DNA from: Plantago major
Lineage: Eukaryota > Streptophyta > Magnoliopsida > Lamiales > Plantaginaceae
DNA length: 64,000 nt
Assembly: GCA_026545765.1 (NCBI GenBank)
Contig: CM048842.1
Location: 69,602,371 to 69,666,370, forward strand
Direction: 5' to 3'
The notes under the pieces are model-generated. The model was not told the origin of the DNA, made no database searches, and saw only the letters and a program-made list of their open reading frames with translations. Within the stretch, counting starts at the first letter, position 1. Each line of letters opens with the position of its first letter. Made by a program: the position numbers and the translations under genes. Shown here piece after piece: positions 1 to 10,375 of this stretch.

Positions 1-1314
1 TCCATTGTTGGAATGAGAATCTAACTCCTTGTTTCCTGTTTTGTGCTGAACACTCTAAGGAAGAACCCAACGTGGCACTTTGATAGTGGATGTGAGAAGC
101 ACATGATAGGAGACAAAGCAAATCTGGTTAACTACAAAGTTTGTGATACAAGACCAGATATAAGGTTTGCTGGAGGAGAAGTGAATCCAACGGTAGGATT
201 TGGAGATCTGAAAATTGGAGCCCTTACAATCACTGGAGTACTACATGTAGAGGGATTGAAATATAATCTTCTTAGCATGAGTCAATTTGCTGACAAGGGG
301 TTTTCTGTAAAGATCAAATCCAAATTCTGCAAATTGATTGACAATGAGTCAAAGTAGGTAGTCTTGGTTGCTAGGCGGAAAGGAAGTCTATATGTTGCTG
401 ACTGGGCATCTGCCACAACTGAAGAATGCCTCATGTTAAGTCAATCTGGCTACACAAAAGAAAATTGGCTATGGCACAAAAGAATGAGTCACTTGAATTT
501 CAAAACTCTGAATAAGCTAGCCAAGAAAGAGTTGGTTGTTGGATTACCTAAAATGGCATACAGAAAGGATGGTGTATGTTCAGCTTGCCAATTAGAGAAA
601 CAAGCCAAAACATCTTTCATGTCTAAATCTAGACCTTCCAATGTGAGGCCACTGCAACTATTACATATGGATCTCTTTGAGTCCTCTGTAACCAGTTATG
701 CAGGAAAGAAGTATGGTCTGGTTGTTGTAGATGACTACTCAAGATTCACTTGGGTTGTTTTTCTCAAACAGAAATCTGACGCAAGGGTCGACATACCAAG
801 CCTGCTGAATAAGCTTGAAGTCATGAAAAATGATAAGGTATCTGTGATCAGAACATACTATGGTACTGAGTTTGTAAACCAGTACATTAAAGAGTTTTGT
901 ACTTGCAAAGGTATACAACATCAACTATCTTTAATAAGGACACCTCAACAAAATGGTGTTGCTGAAAGGAAGAATAGGACCCTAAAAGAGGCAGCAAGAA
1001 CAATGCTTGTTGACACTGAAATAAGTGAAATCTATTGGGTTGAAGCTGTAAATACAACATGCTGCACCCAAAATAGATGTTTGATCAACAAACACCATGA
1101 CAAGACTCCCTATGAGTTATTGATTGGTAGACCTCCTAGTATCAAACATTTAAGGGTGTTTGGTTGCAGATGTTTTGTTCTTAACAATGGTAAAGAATAT
1201 CTAAGAACATCTCAACCAAAGGCAGATGAATGAGTATTTCTTGGTTATTCAATTAATAGCAAAGCCTACAGAGTCTACAACAAAAGGATACAAAAGATTG
1301 AAGAATCTGTCCAT
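1..1314 (+). pseudogene. Ty1/copia polyprotein fragment (protease tail and integrase), left part
   Basis: This is part of a retrotransposon gag-pol gene. It starts before the window. Residues encoded at 43-354 carry the aspartic-protease active-site context (HFDSGC, then a conserved LLSMSQ stretch). A TAG at 355-357 breaks the frame, and the same frame resumes to 1233. The second part has the GAG-pre-integrase zinc finger (WHKRMSH, then CSAC) and the integrase core (LLHMDLFE, YGTEF, NGVAERKNRTLKEAARTM). The second catalytic aspartate, normally in an R-S-D-x-G-x-E-F context, is replaced by tyrosine (RTYYGTEF). A further TGA follows at 1231-1233, after which copia-like reading continues to the CACTA insertion at 1318. 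The copy is dead by at least two stops plus the active-site change. No LTR is visible on this side. Confidence 0.9.
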
Positions 1315-1317
1315 GTA
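1315..1317. repeat. Target-site duplication (GTA), left, of CACTA element 1
   Basis: GTA sits directly before the CACTA terminus and is repeated at 9265-9267 directly after the other terminus. A 3-bp duplication is the family norm for CACTA elements. Confidence 0.85.
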
Positions 1318-1349
1318 CACTACAAGAATTCTGGTATTATGCAACGGAT

Positions 1350-1735
1350 TGGGGCGACGGATTTTATCCGTCGCCCCATAGCGACGAATCGCTTATGTTG
1401 GCGACGGATAAAATCCGTCGCCAACCTTAGCGACGGATAATGTTATTCGTCGCTATATGGCCGACGGATTTTATTAATCCGTCGCCCATACTTTGACTTT
1501 TTAAAAAAAAAAAATTAAATATTAACGACGGATAAATTATCCGTCGTTAATATTTATATTTAAAATTAAAAAAAAAAAAGGCGACGGATAATTTATCCGA
1601 CGGATAGTTATCCGTCGTCCATACTTTGACTTTAAAAAAAAATTAAATATTAACGACGGATAATTTATCCGTCACTAAGGGGCGACGGATAACTATCCGT
1701 CGCTCCCGTAGCGACGGATCGGCCTTTGGGCCGAC
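1350..1735. repeat. Left subterminal palindromic repeat array of CACTA 1
   Basis: Repeated units of GCGACGGAT and its inverse ATCCGTCGC are spaced by AT-rich DNA and A-runs (for example around 1352-1376, 1402-1424, 1525-1548, 1581-1620 and 1650-1735). Several pairs form hairpin-like palindromes. In the En/Spm family, subterminal repeats are the binding sites of the TNPA-type protein; that these serve the same role is inference. Confidence 0.75.
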
Positions 1736-2039
1736 GGATATGTTTCGGTCGGCCCAGAAGGGTTTTAGCGGACTGAAGCAGAAGCCATTTCGCTCTTCTT
1801 CTTCCTTTCTCCTCCGTTTTTCTTCCTTTCTCCTCCGTCAAATCCGGCCAATTGTTGACGATTCTTCTCAATCTTGGTGTCAATTCGAAGATCGTTGGAC
1901 AAGGAGCTTGTTTCTTCCATCAATTTCAAATTTCATCCGCTATTTTCTTCGGAATCAACGGTATTTTGGCTAAACCCTAACTTTTGGAAATTTGGGATTT
2001 TTTTTATTATTTTTGACTACTTATTCTCAATTGTATGTT

Positions 2040-2400
2040 TATATGAAGTATGTAGTAGCTTGTTTAGTTAATTTGATCAATTATATGTAATTTGATATGT
2101 ATATGTAATTTGGTTAATTTGATTTGTATATGTAATTTGATAGTTAGTTTAATTAATTTATATGAATGTATGTAGTAATTCAATATGTATGTATGTTAAT
2201 TTGATAAGTATGTATGTTAATTAATTATGTATGTAGTTAGTTTAGTTAATTTGATATGTATGTTTAAGTATGTATGTAGTAATTCGATATGTATGTGTAA
2301 TTTGACATGTATGTTAAGTATGTATGTTGTTAGTTTAGTTAATTTGATATGTATGTATGTAGTAGTTTTGGTTGATTTGATAAATTCGTATATGTACTAA
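2040..2400. repeat. Degenerate minisatellite in CACTA 1 leader (TATGTATGTAGT units)
   Basis: The stretch repeats blocks such as AGTTTAGTTAATTTGATATG and TATGTATGTAGTAATT many times with variable spacing. It lies between the pyrimidine-rich leader-like DNA at 1740-1980 and the first transposase coding block. No coding capacity is visible; it is probably intron or leader DNA of the transposase gene. Confidence 0.6.
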
Positions 2401-2614
2401 ATTACGAGGATGTAGTTAAGTGTTTTGAGCGACGAATAATTTGTTGATTATATTAACGTGTAATTTATAATTTATAACTCGTAGTAGTAAAACACTTAAT
2501 AAATTTTGTAACATATCGAACACTTAATAATTAATTTATAAGGAACGTATAATAATTAACAATTAATCTCTACAATCTTCTTATCCGAATTGGAATCGAT
2601 CTAATATATTAAAT

Positions 2615-3075
2615 ACGATCTAATCAATTGGAACGTGTCAGGTTAAAAAAGTATACAATGAATTCCGACCGTTCATGGATGTACGATCGTACGACGGTAA
2701 ATGGCAGAGTTTCTAGGCGTTTTGTAGAAGGGGTTAAAGGTTTCATCTCGTTTGCCATGGGACGTCCGGCTTGTGCAACTGGGGGGTTGATAAAGTGTCC
2801 TTGCACATTGGAACCTGCAGAAACAAGCAATTTATGACTCCTACAGCAGTATTCGAGCACTTGCGACGTTATAGATTCATGCCTGAGTATCATGTATGGA
2901 TTCATCACGGTGAGGAAGCACCGTCCATGGCATACCTCCAATGGAGGGAGATGCGGGGTTTGGGGCCGCCTATTGAGTACGTTTTTGGTTGTCGAAACAT
3001 CTGCATGGTGTATTGGGAGGAGGATGTAGATATGTTGGAATGCAAGTTCTGTGGTAGGGAACGTCACACGTGATG
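2615..3075 (+). pseudogene. Duplicated, shortened 5' coding block of TNP2 transposase (copy A)
   Basis: This block encodes a transposase-associated domain: NSDRSWMYDR, then GVKGFISFAMG, then CRNKQFMTPTAVFEHLRRY and VWIHHGEEAP. A 1-nt frame change falls near 2815-2830, between the GLIKCPC part and the CRNKQF part. It then jumps to a zinc-ligand-like YWEEDVDMLECKFCGRER, which aligns with 3985-4050 of the full copy downstream. So it is a tandem duplicate of roughly 3310-4050 with the middle deleted. Both copies are preceded by a GTGTCAG acceptor-like site. Confidence 0.7.
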
Positions 3076-3304
3076 AGGAGGGGACTGCAAGAGAATGATG
3101 AGTTTTATCCGTTTTGTCTCTAGGCTTGTATAACTAGTAATCATTAGTTGATATATGAAACCAAACATTATGGTAAAATTGAAGCTAATGTAACTTATAT
3201 TATGTAATGCCGTAACGATTGATTGAAGCTAATATAACTTATATTACGTAGCAATTGATTGAATTATTGTGAAATTGATTTATTATCGTAAATGATAGAC
3301 CTCG

Positions 3305-6300
3305 ACTAATGAATTCAAATGTGTCAGGTTATTATCTAATTATTCAACGAATACCGATCGTTCATGGATGTATTGTCATACTCTAAATAGCAGAGTTCAA
3401 TCGAGTTTTCTGAAAGGGGTTGAAGGTTTCATTGCATTTGCTATCTCAAATCCGGCTTGTATAAAGGATGGGTTGATAAAATGCCCTTGTGCAATGAAAC
3501 AGTGCAGAAACAAGCAATACGTGACTCCTACAGCGGTAGTCCAGCACTTGAGGAAAAATGGATTCCTGCCTGCGTATGAGGTATGGAATCATCATGGTGA
3601 GGAAGCAGTACCGTCCAATACATATGACCAATACAGACAGCGTGGAAGGAAGAGAAAAAATGAACAAGTCGGAGAACAAAGTACATCTGAAGGCGATGCT
3701 ATTCGAGCTCGAGTCGAACAAATGGTGTATGATGCTGCAGGGGCAGAGTTCATGGACACAACTAACACTGAAATCGAGGTGGAGGTGGAGGAACCACCGA
3801 ATCCCGAGGATCAGGTGTTCTTTGACTTGTTAGAATCATCAAGGAAGCCGGTTTATCCGGGGTGTAAGCTCACTGAGTTGTCTTTGTTGGCTCGGCTAAT
3901 GAGTTGTAAGGCTAATGGCCAGCAATCTGAAACGAGCTTCATTGAATGGGTTGATGTAACCATAGACTGTTGTCCGAAAATGTTCATGATCTATTGGGAG
4001 GAGGATGAAGATCTAATACAATGCAAGTTCTGTGGTAAGGAAAGGTACAAGCGTTACAAGGAGGGGGCTGCAAAGAAACGACAGAAGAAAAATCTCCCAC
4101 ATAAGAAAATGTGGTACTTCCCTCTAGCACCTCGTTTGAAGAGATTGTATGCTTCAAGTGCTTCTGCGGATAAAATGCGGTGGCACATGGAGCGAGTAAT
4201 CTCGGATAATGCAGAAGATGGTAGAATGGACCATCCAGCAGACTCACCCGCATGGAAATCGTTTGACAAGACATATCCAGAGTTTGCAGCCGAATCTAGA
4301 AATGTACGATTGGGACTTTGTGAGGATGGTTTTAACCCGTTTGGGAGTGAACGAAAATACTCTTGTTAGCCAGTTATGCTCACATCGTACAACCTGCCCC
4401 CCGGTGAGTGCATGAAGGAGCCATTCATGTTTCTGACTGCGTTGGTGCCTGGGCCGAAAGATCTTGGACTGACGTTGGATGTTTTCTTGCAACCCCTAAT
4501 CAAGGAGCTGATCGAGTTGTGGACGGATGGTATCCCTGCATATGATGTGTCGACCAAAAAGAACTTCACCTTGAGAGCAGCTCTTCTTTGGACCGTGAGT
4601 GACTTTCCTGCGTACTCCATGCTATCTGGAAGGAAAACCGCAGGGAAATATGCATGTCCACATTCCTTGGAGGATACTGATGCATTTAGACTGAAGGGTA
4701 GTGGAAAATTTTGTTGGTTTGATTGTCGTCGTAGGTTGCTAGAAAGTGACCATTCGTTCAGGAAGAACAAGGATCAATTCTTGAAAAATAAAGTCGTCAA
4801 CAAAAAAAGCCCCGAGAAGACTTACTGGTGCACAAATTCTTGCGGAGATTGATAGGTTGGGTCTTATGAAGGTGACTGAACTTGGGTGGATGAAGCATAA
4901 CGAGAAAATTGGTAAAAAATGTGGTTGGAGGAAGAGAAGCATCTTCTGGGACTTGCCTTATTGGAGCAGTCTTCTTATCCGTCACAACTTAGATTCCATG
5001 CACATTGAGAAGAATGTGTTCGAGAACTTATTCAATACACTTTGCAACATTGAGGGAAAACCAAAGGACAATGCGAAGTCTAGAGTCAAGTTGTCTACAT
5101 GGTGTAAAAGGCCTGAGTTGACAAACAAGGATGAGGATGGTAAGTGGCCGAAAGCGTGCTACACAATTGACAACGCATCTAGGTCAATTTTGTTTGATTC
5201 GGTGAGGGCATTGTGTTTCCCAGATAATTACGCCTCAAATTTAGAGAAGTGTGTGGATTTGAAGAAGACAAAGGTTTATGGGATGAAGAGCCACGACTGT
5301 CATGTTTCGTGGAGAGGCTTATCCCGGTAGCATTTCGAGAGCTGCTACCGAAACATGTATGGACTGCTATCACCGAGTTGAGCTTATTTTTCAAAAATTT
5401 AGGCACAAGGGTGATTCATGACAAAGTGTTGGAAAATCTTGAAAGGAACATACCATTGATTCTAAGGTCGAGCGTATCTTTCCACCGAGCTGGTTTGATT
5501 CTATGGAGCACTTGCCGGTTCACCTTCCACATGAAGCGAGACTTGCTGGACCGGTTCAGTATCGATGGATGTATCCATTCGATAGGTAATTGGGAAAATT
5601 GAAGAAGTATGTCAACAACAAAGGTAAACCTGAAGGATCGATTGACAATGCCTACATTCGAGAGGAAATTGCAACCTTCTGCTCCTATTACTTTGATGAA
5701 CACGTCCCTACGAAGACATCAAGGACGGCTCGAAACGCAAACACATTCGAAGTTCAAGCGGATGATGAGTTTTCCCTATCTATCTTCAGGATATCAGGGA
5801 GACCTCTTGGTGCAGCTAAGAAAGAATATCTTACGGGTAAGGAGTTGAAAGCAGCTCAATATTATGTCCTCATGAATTGTGCTGAGGTTGACCAGTATAT
5901 GATACTATTTGCGAGGTGAGCAACACTTTCTTCTAATTTTAATATAGCTACGTAAGTCTCTACTTCAATTATAGACTTATCATCGAATCAATGTTTGCAG
6001 TTTTTTCAAAAAGCGTTGTTTGGAAGAAAATCCTCAGATGACAGAGGATACACTAGAGGAACTACTTGACTAAAAAATTCCTATAGAATTTCTAGATTGG
6101 TTCCGAGAGTATGTCCGGAATCCTATTAACAACGTCACATGCATATACTTAAAGGCTCTCGCAGAAGGGCCATTCAAAAAGGTCTACACATTCCCAGGTT
6201 ATATAGTCAATGGCCTTAGGTTCCACACGACTGAATGTAACACGGCCATGGCGACAAGCAACTCCGGGGTGTGTGTTAAGGGTGCAAAAGATTATGGAGA

Positions 6301-6765
6301 CGCTGCTTTCTTTGATTTCCCCGGGAAGCTAAAACGAATAGTGAGAATTGAATATTCCGGCCATTGAAACGAACCTTCTTGTTTGATGTTGAGTGGTATG
6401 ATCCTAATCCAGGAGGTACGAGGAAGAACGAGCAGTATGAAATGGTTGATGTGAACCAAAAGAAGAGGTACCGAACCAAGTATGAACCATTTATTCTGGC
6501 GACTCAAGCACGACAAGTGGTGTTTCTTGAATATCCAAGCAGGAAACGCGATAAGGCGGAATGGTTAGCTGCGGTACCTATTCGTGCTCGCTCGAAAGTG
6601 GAGTACATTGAGAAAGACGACTCAATTACCAACTCGTACCAACAAGAGGATGTCGATAAACAAGCAGAAAATCCCATAGAAGCAGATGATGAGTTGTTTG
6701 ATCTGCACGAGGACCAATATGTAGACTTAGAGGACGGCGATAACGGTATATTATGTGTATTATAA
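3305..6765 (+). pseudogene. TNP2-type (Transposase_21) CACTA transposase, decayed
   Basis: Reading in order: transposase-associated domain (about 3340-3610: TDRSWMYCHTLNSR, GLIKCPC, CRNKQYVTPTAVVQHLR), a cysteine-bearing block (YWEEDEDLIQCKFCGKERY), the Transposase_21 core (3370-5330: SDNAEDGRMDHPADSPAW; YNLPPGECMKEPFMFLTALV; DVSTKKNFTLRAALLWTVSD; HNLDSMHIEKNVFENLF), DUF4218 (about 5300-5700: ERLIPVAFRELLP), and DUF4216 (about 6364-6700: FDVEWYDPNPGG). Breaks: a TAG at 4367-4369 where the family has tryptophan; a frame change near an A-run at about 4800-4807; another near 5300; another near 5470; and a stop at 5589-5591. An intron is likely from 5918 to about 6000. It supplies the DDE-type cut-and-paste activity in intact relatives; this copy cannot. 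Confidence 0.88.
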
Positions 6766-7265
6766 CTAGTTAGTAGTTGATAACACTTGAGTAATTATAT
6801 GTGTTATTATAATTTGTTCTGTATTATAACTCGTACTAACACATTTTATTGTATTTATTACATGTTTTTGCAGATGCATGACAGAGAAGTCCACTATCGT
6901 CCCCCATGACCGCCGCATGATAGTCTTTGGGGACGGGACAGTCGAAGGGGGAGGGCTCTGGTAGTCGAGGCGTGGTCTCGGATTCTGAGACCCCCCAATC
7001 AGGTGATAGTAGCTGGGGCTCTACCATTCAGCCCGGATACATACTGGAGGGCGACCATGACGATTGTCCCTACCTCGTGTTTGATCCACTGAATCCCAAC
7101 GTCATGTGGGACGGGTTGCCTGTGATTTTTCCTGTTGGTCCTGCCAAGTAAGTATTATACATTCTTCTTAAATATGTGAAACATAACTTATGATAGTTGA
7201 CAAGTATAAATTGTTATACTAAAGTAATATATATTTGTTTCTTATATCTTATACATTAACAACAG

Positions 7266-8684
7266 TTTATGGCATCGGGAGGTCCACAACAAACTAGGTG
7301 ACATCTTCCGGAGCAGGAGAGAGCCACCGGGGCAGGGTGGTGAGTGTTGTTCTCACATCTTGGACCGCATGAGGGCCGGGTACTTTGATGAGCTGAGGGT
7401 AAGTTAAAATATGGCATTCATTTATTTGTTATTATAATCGTTTTAATATGAGTGGTATGTTAGCCACTGTATGTGAGTGTTAGCCACTTTATTTGGGTGA
7501 TATGTTAGTCACCATTGTGTTAGTAAAATTTAGGACAATGTGAGTGGTATGTTAGCCACTTTGTTTGGGTGATATGTTAGTCACCATATCTGTTATGTTG
7601 TTGTATCTTATTAAATTGATGTAACATGGTGACGTTATATATGTATTGACTTTGAATGTTGTATCAAATTGGGAATGTAGAAGGAGTACTTCATTCCCAG
7701 CAGATTGATCCCACAGATCTGGCGTGTTTACGAGACTGTGGGATCTAAACTGTACAGGGATATGGTTTGTAGTTGGAAGGCCATTCGGAATCGGAATGGC
7801 CCAATGCCTCCACAGGTTGATGCAGCGGAGTGGGCCCTTTGGGATGCCTACTGGCGCCGAACTGATGTCCAGGACAATGCCTACATCAATGAGCGAGCAG
7901 GCGTCTCGATCGTCTGGCGGGAAGGGCCGTTCACCACCTTGAGGCGATCTACTCTCGTGATTGTTACCAATCGGTAAGTATATATATGTTTTTTTTCAAT
8001 CTAGCATTACGTGTATGTATTGTGTCTGTGATTACTTGTGAGATGATAAATTGTTGACTATATATGCTGTTCAGATGTCACATGGGAGGTGACATCCAAG
8101 TATGACATCGTCAAGAAGGCCAGTAGAAGGCGGGGTATGGACCATTGTCGGGCCTCGTCTATCATGTATGTTTATGTTGCTTAAAGTTCATATTTGTACA
8201 CTATTACAAGTTATTTTTGAAAACGATGGCGGTCATGATATCTGCTATTCTGATTTCATTTGAGGTTGATGCTCAGGTAGCGAGGCAGGAGGAAGAGATG
8301 GGTGATGTGCTGTCAACCGAACAAGTTGACAACATCTTCCTAGAGGTCAACAAACCGGACAACAAAGGACGAATATATGGACTCGGGAGCCTCGGTTTGA
8401 GCTTGGCTAGTCCGGGGTGCTCCTCATCATCATCCCAGCAGTCTAGATGTCCGGTTTATACACAGGACCAAGTCTCGGAAATGGATGCGATCGCGAACAA
8501 GAGCAGTTGCGCTCTACTTCGAGAGATGGAGTGGTATGACGAAACGAAGGAGGAGAACGAGCGCCTTGATTCTAAATGGGCGATTCATGTCCCGTTAAAG
8601 ACACCACCTCGTCTGGTAGCTAGTTATGTATATGTACTATGTACGTTCGGATTTATTATATTTACACTTATTCGGATAATTTAG
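7266..8684 (+). pseudogene. TNPA-like second CACTA gene (Transposase_24-like), exon fragments
   Basis: Coding-like blocks at 7266-7397 (WHREVHNKLGDIF, then GGECCSHILDRMRAGYFDELR), 7681-7974 (KEYFIPSRLIPQIWRVYETV, then WALWDAYWRRTD) and about 8270-8620 (QEEEMGDVLSTEQVDNIFLE, then KGRIYGLGSLG, then a serine run) are separated by GT-AG-like gaps. The KGRIYGLGS-type motif is typical of the plant Ptta/En/Spm second protein. In the family this protein binds subterminal repeats and helps excision. Exon joins between 7397/7681 and 7974/about 8075 are uncertain, so I cannot say whether it is intact. Confidence 0.6.
7450..7590. repeat. 92-bp tandem repeat in an intron of the TNPA-like gene
   Basis: GAGTGGTATGTTAGCCACT occurs at 7450 and 7542, each followed by GGGTGATATGTTAGTCACCAT. 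Shorter GTTAGCCACT echoes occur between them. The units are themselves partly palindromic (GTGGT...GCCAC). It lies in DNA that reads as an intron. Confidence 0.7.
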
Positions 8685-8829
8685 ACTTATTCGGATATTA
8701 CATTTTTTTATTTATCATTTATTGAAATATTTTCCGTATTATTGATTTATTATCGAACATTATATTGATTAAATAGGTGAACTACGAAAAACAGGGATTA
8801 ATATGGAAAAAAAGAAAATTAAAAAAAAA

Positions 8830-9240
8830 ATAGTGACGGAATTTCAGATTTCGTCACTAATTCCAATAATATATTGGGCGATGAATCGCTTCTATCCGTC
8901 GTCCAATTTAACGACAGATAGATTCTATCTGTCGTTACATAAGGCGACGGATAGATTCTATCCGTCTCCTTATTTAATGACAGATAGAATCTATCTGTCG
9001 TTACATGGGACGACGGATAGATTCTATCCGTCGTTACATTGAGCGACGGATAGAATCTATCCGTCGCCAATAATCGATTTAAAAAAAAAATTAAAAAAAA
9101 GTCAAAAATGATAATCCGTCGTGAATTGGACGACGTATTATTTATCCGTCGCCACAGCTCCAGTGGGGCGACGGAATTTCTATCCGTCGTCAGAGCTAGG
9201 GCGACGGATCGCTAGTCTGTAGAGACGGATCTATCCGTCA
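8830..9240. repeat. Right subterminal palindromic repeat array of CACTA 1
   Basis: A dense run of short palindromes, five of them of the type ACGGATAGATTCTATCCGT or ACAGATAGATTCTATCTGT between 8890 and 9065, followed by further GCGACGGA/TCCGTCGC pairs to 9240. The pairs are near-perfect and close together, so this DNA could fold into a string of hairpins. The same unit is present at the left end and in CACTA element 2 (60733-61890). Confidence 0.8.
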
Positions 9241-9264
9241 CTACAGACCAGTTTTTTTGTAGTG

Positions 9265-9573
9265 GTAGTATTCTATGAAGGAAACAAGAAAGTACCCTTG
9301 AATGAAGAACTCTCAGATAGGTTCAAAGAACTTATGATCAAAGATTCTGAACAAGAATCTCCAAAGGGAAATAATTCTGTCATTCACTTAGAGGATGAGT
9401 CTAACGAAGAAAGGAACCCTTGCCAAGTAACAATCAGATGACTCTAAGGAATGATGAAGAATTTCCTATGAGAAATCTTGAAATGGATCAAGTCACTGAG
9501 AATCTTCATTATGAAGAGGTTTCTAAGTCGGAGGTTTCTAAGATCACGAAACAGAATGTTCAACCATGGATCA
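9265..9573 (+). pseudogene. Ty1/copia fragment, right part after CACTA 1
   Basis: After the second GTA the copia reading resumes (VFYEGNKKVPLNEELSDRF, then an acidic linker with HLEDESNEERNP), as expected for the spacer between integrase and reverse transcriptase. It contains frame breaks near 9420-9440 and stops matching around 9573, before any reverse transcriptase domain. The retrotransposon is therefore cut short on this side by a deletion or later insertion. Confidence 0.7.
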
Positions 9574-10062
9574 CGAGTTGAGGTGGGAAAAAAAACTAGA
9601 GAATTAGATCTGAAATATTGAGATCGGAGAACTAGGCGGTGGAAATCCGGGCAAGTGACGCCACGGCGTGAACATGTGTGTCGGTGTGAGGCGGCAAAGG
9701 GAGATGGGTTTCAAGCAGCGCGCGACCGTGAAGAGGTCGGAATCGTGGAAGATTTCAGGCGTCTGTGTTTGTGCTAGAAGATAATTATGAATTTAATATT
9801 AAAAAATAAAATTAGTTAATATATTTACATATACAGATATCCGTGGATTTTTGCGGATCAGATCGATCCAATCCGTTATACATGCATATTAAAAAAATCA
9901 CATCCGTTATCCGATACGTTAATCAATAGATCGGATCGATCCAATCCGGAAATGCGGATAAACGGACCAAATCCAGGGATACAGATCATTTGAGCAGCTC
10001 TACTATCAACCATTGTCATTCCATCATCTCCATCATTTAGATATAATACACAATTATGAAAT
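9574..10062. other. Intergenic, possible hAT-like non-autonomous remnant
   Basis: A GC-richer stretch (9600-9770) is followed by repeated GGATCGATCCAATCCG-like blocks (9856-9975) and an end reading ATTTGAGCAGCTCTA. This style is common in non-autonomous hAT elements, but I could not find a matching left terminus or target duplication. No gene is visible. Confidence 0.3.
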
Positions 10063-10065
10063 ACT

Positions 10066-10375
10066 AGTACATGAGAACACGCTATGCGTGTTATTGTGGC
10101 ACCTGATTACAAATAATTGAATAAGCATATGAAGACAAATAATATCGTTACTTCTGATAATTGATTGTCTTTTTTCGTGTTGAATTATGGTTTGGGTTAA
10201 TGCAAATTGTTCATTCACAATTTAATTAGAAAAAGGAGAAGAAAGATTGGTTATCATTGTTTTTTTTTTTTTATGGTGAATTGATTTTGTTGTGATTGAA
10301 TTATGACTTGGAAATTTAATTGAAGAACACAGGTACATATATATTGCGAATTGGTTCAATTTATTTTAAATTAAT
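10066..10375 (-). mobile_element. Helitron-like 3' terminus (minus strand) and flanking AT-rich DNA
   Basis: Read on the minus strand, ACACGCATAGCGTGT forms a hairpin, followed by a short spacer and CTAGT, the layout of a Helitron 3' end (hairpin then CTRR). A similar hairpin-CTAGT lies in the opposite orientation at about 12070-12110, so the two could instead be inverted ends of one element into which the LTR at 10376 inserted. Confidence is low because the 5' end is not identified. Confidence 0.35.

Larger units (their letters stand above)
1318..9264 (+). mobile_element. CACTA (En/Spm) DNA transposon 1, 7947 bp, inserted in copia
   Basis: The left end reads CACTACAAGAATTCTGGT and the inverted right end reads CACTACAAAAAAACTGGT, so the terminal inverted repeats are about 18 bp with a few mismatches. 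Perfect GTA target duplications flank it. Both subterminal regions (about 1350-1735 and 8830-9240) hold palindromes built on GCGACGGAT/ATCCGTCGC. Inside, on the + strand, are a decayed TNP2-type transposase gene and a TNPA-like second gene. The element interrupts a Ty1/copia reading frame that resumes on the far side, so it is younger than that copia copy. The transposase carries several inactivating changes, so this copy is probably non-autonomous now. Confidence 0.92.

Noticed and set aside
8890..9065. Possible CRISPR-like array
   Set aside because: Regular palindromic repeats lie at a transposon end in a plant genome, with variable short gaps and no cas genes. It is a CACTA subterminal array.
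8803..9070. Overlapping ORFs on both strands reading TDRFYPS repeats
   Set aside because: They are produced by the palindromic subterminal repeats, which read alike on both strands. Not coding.
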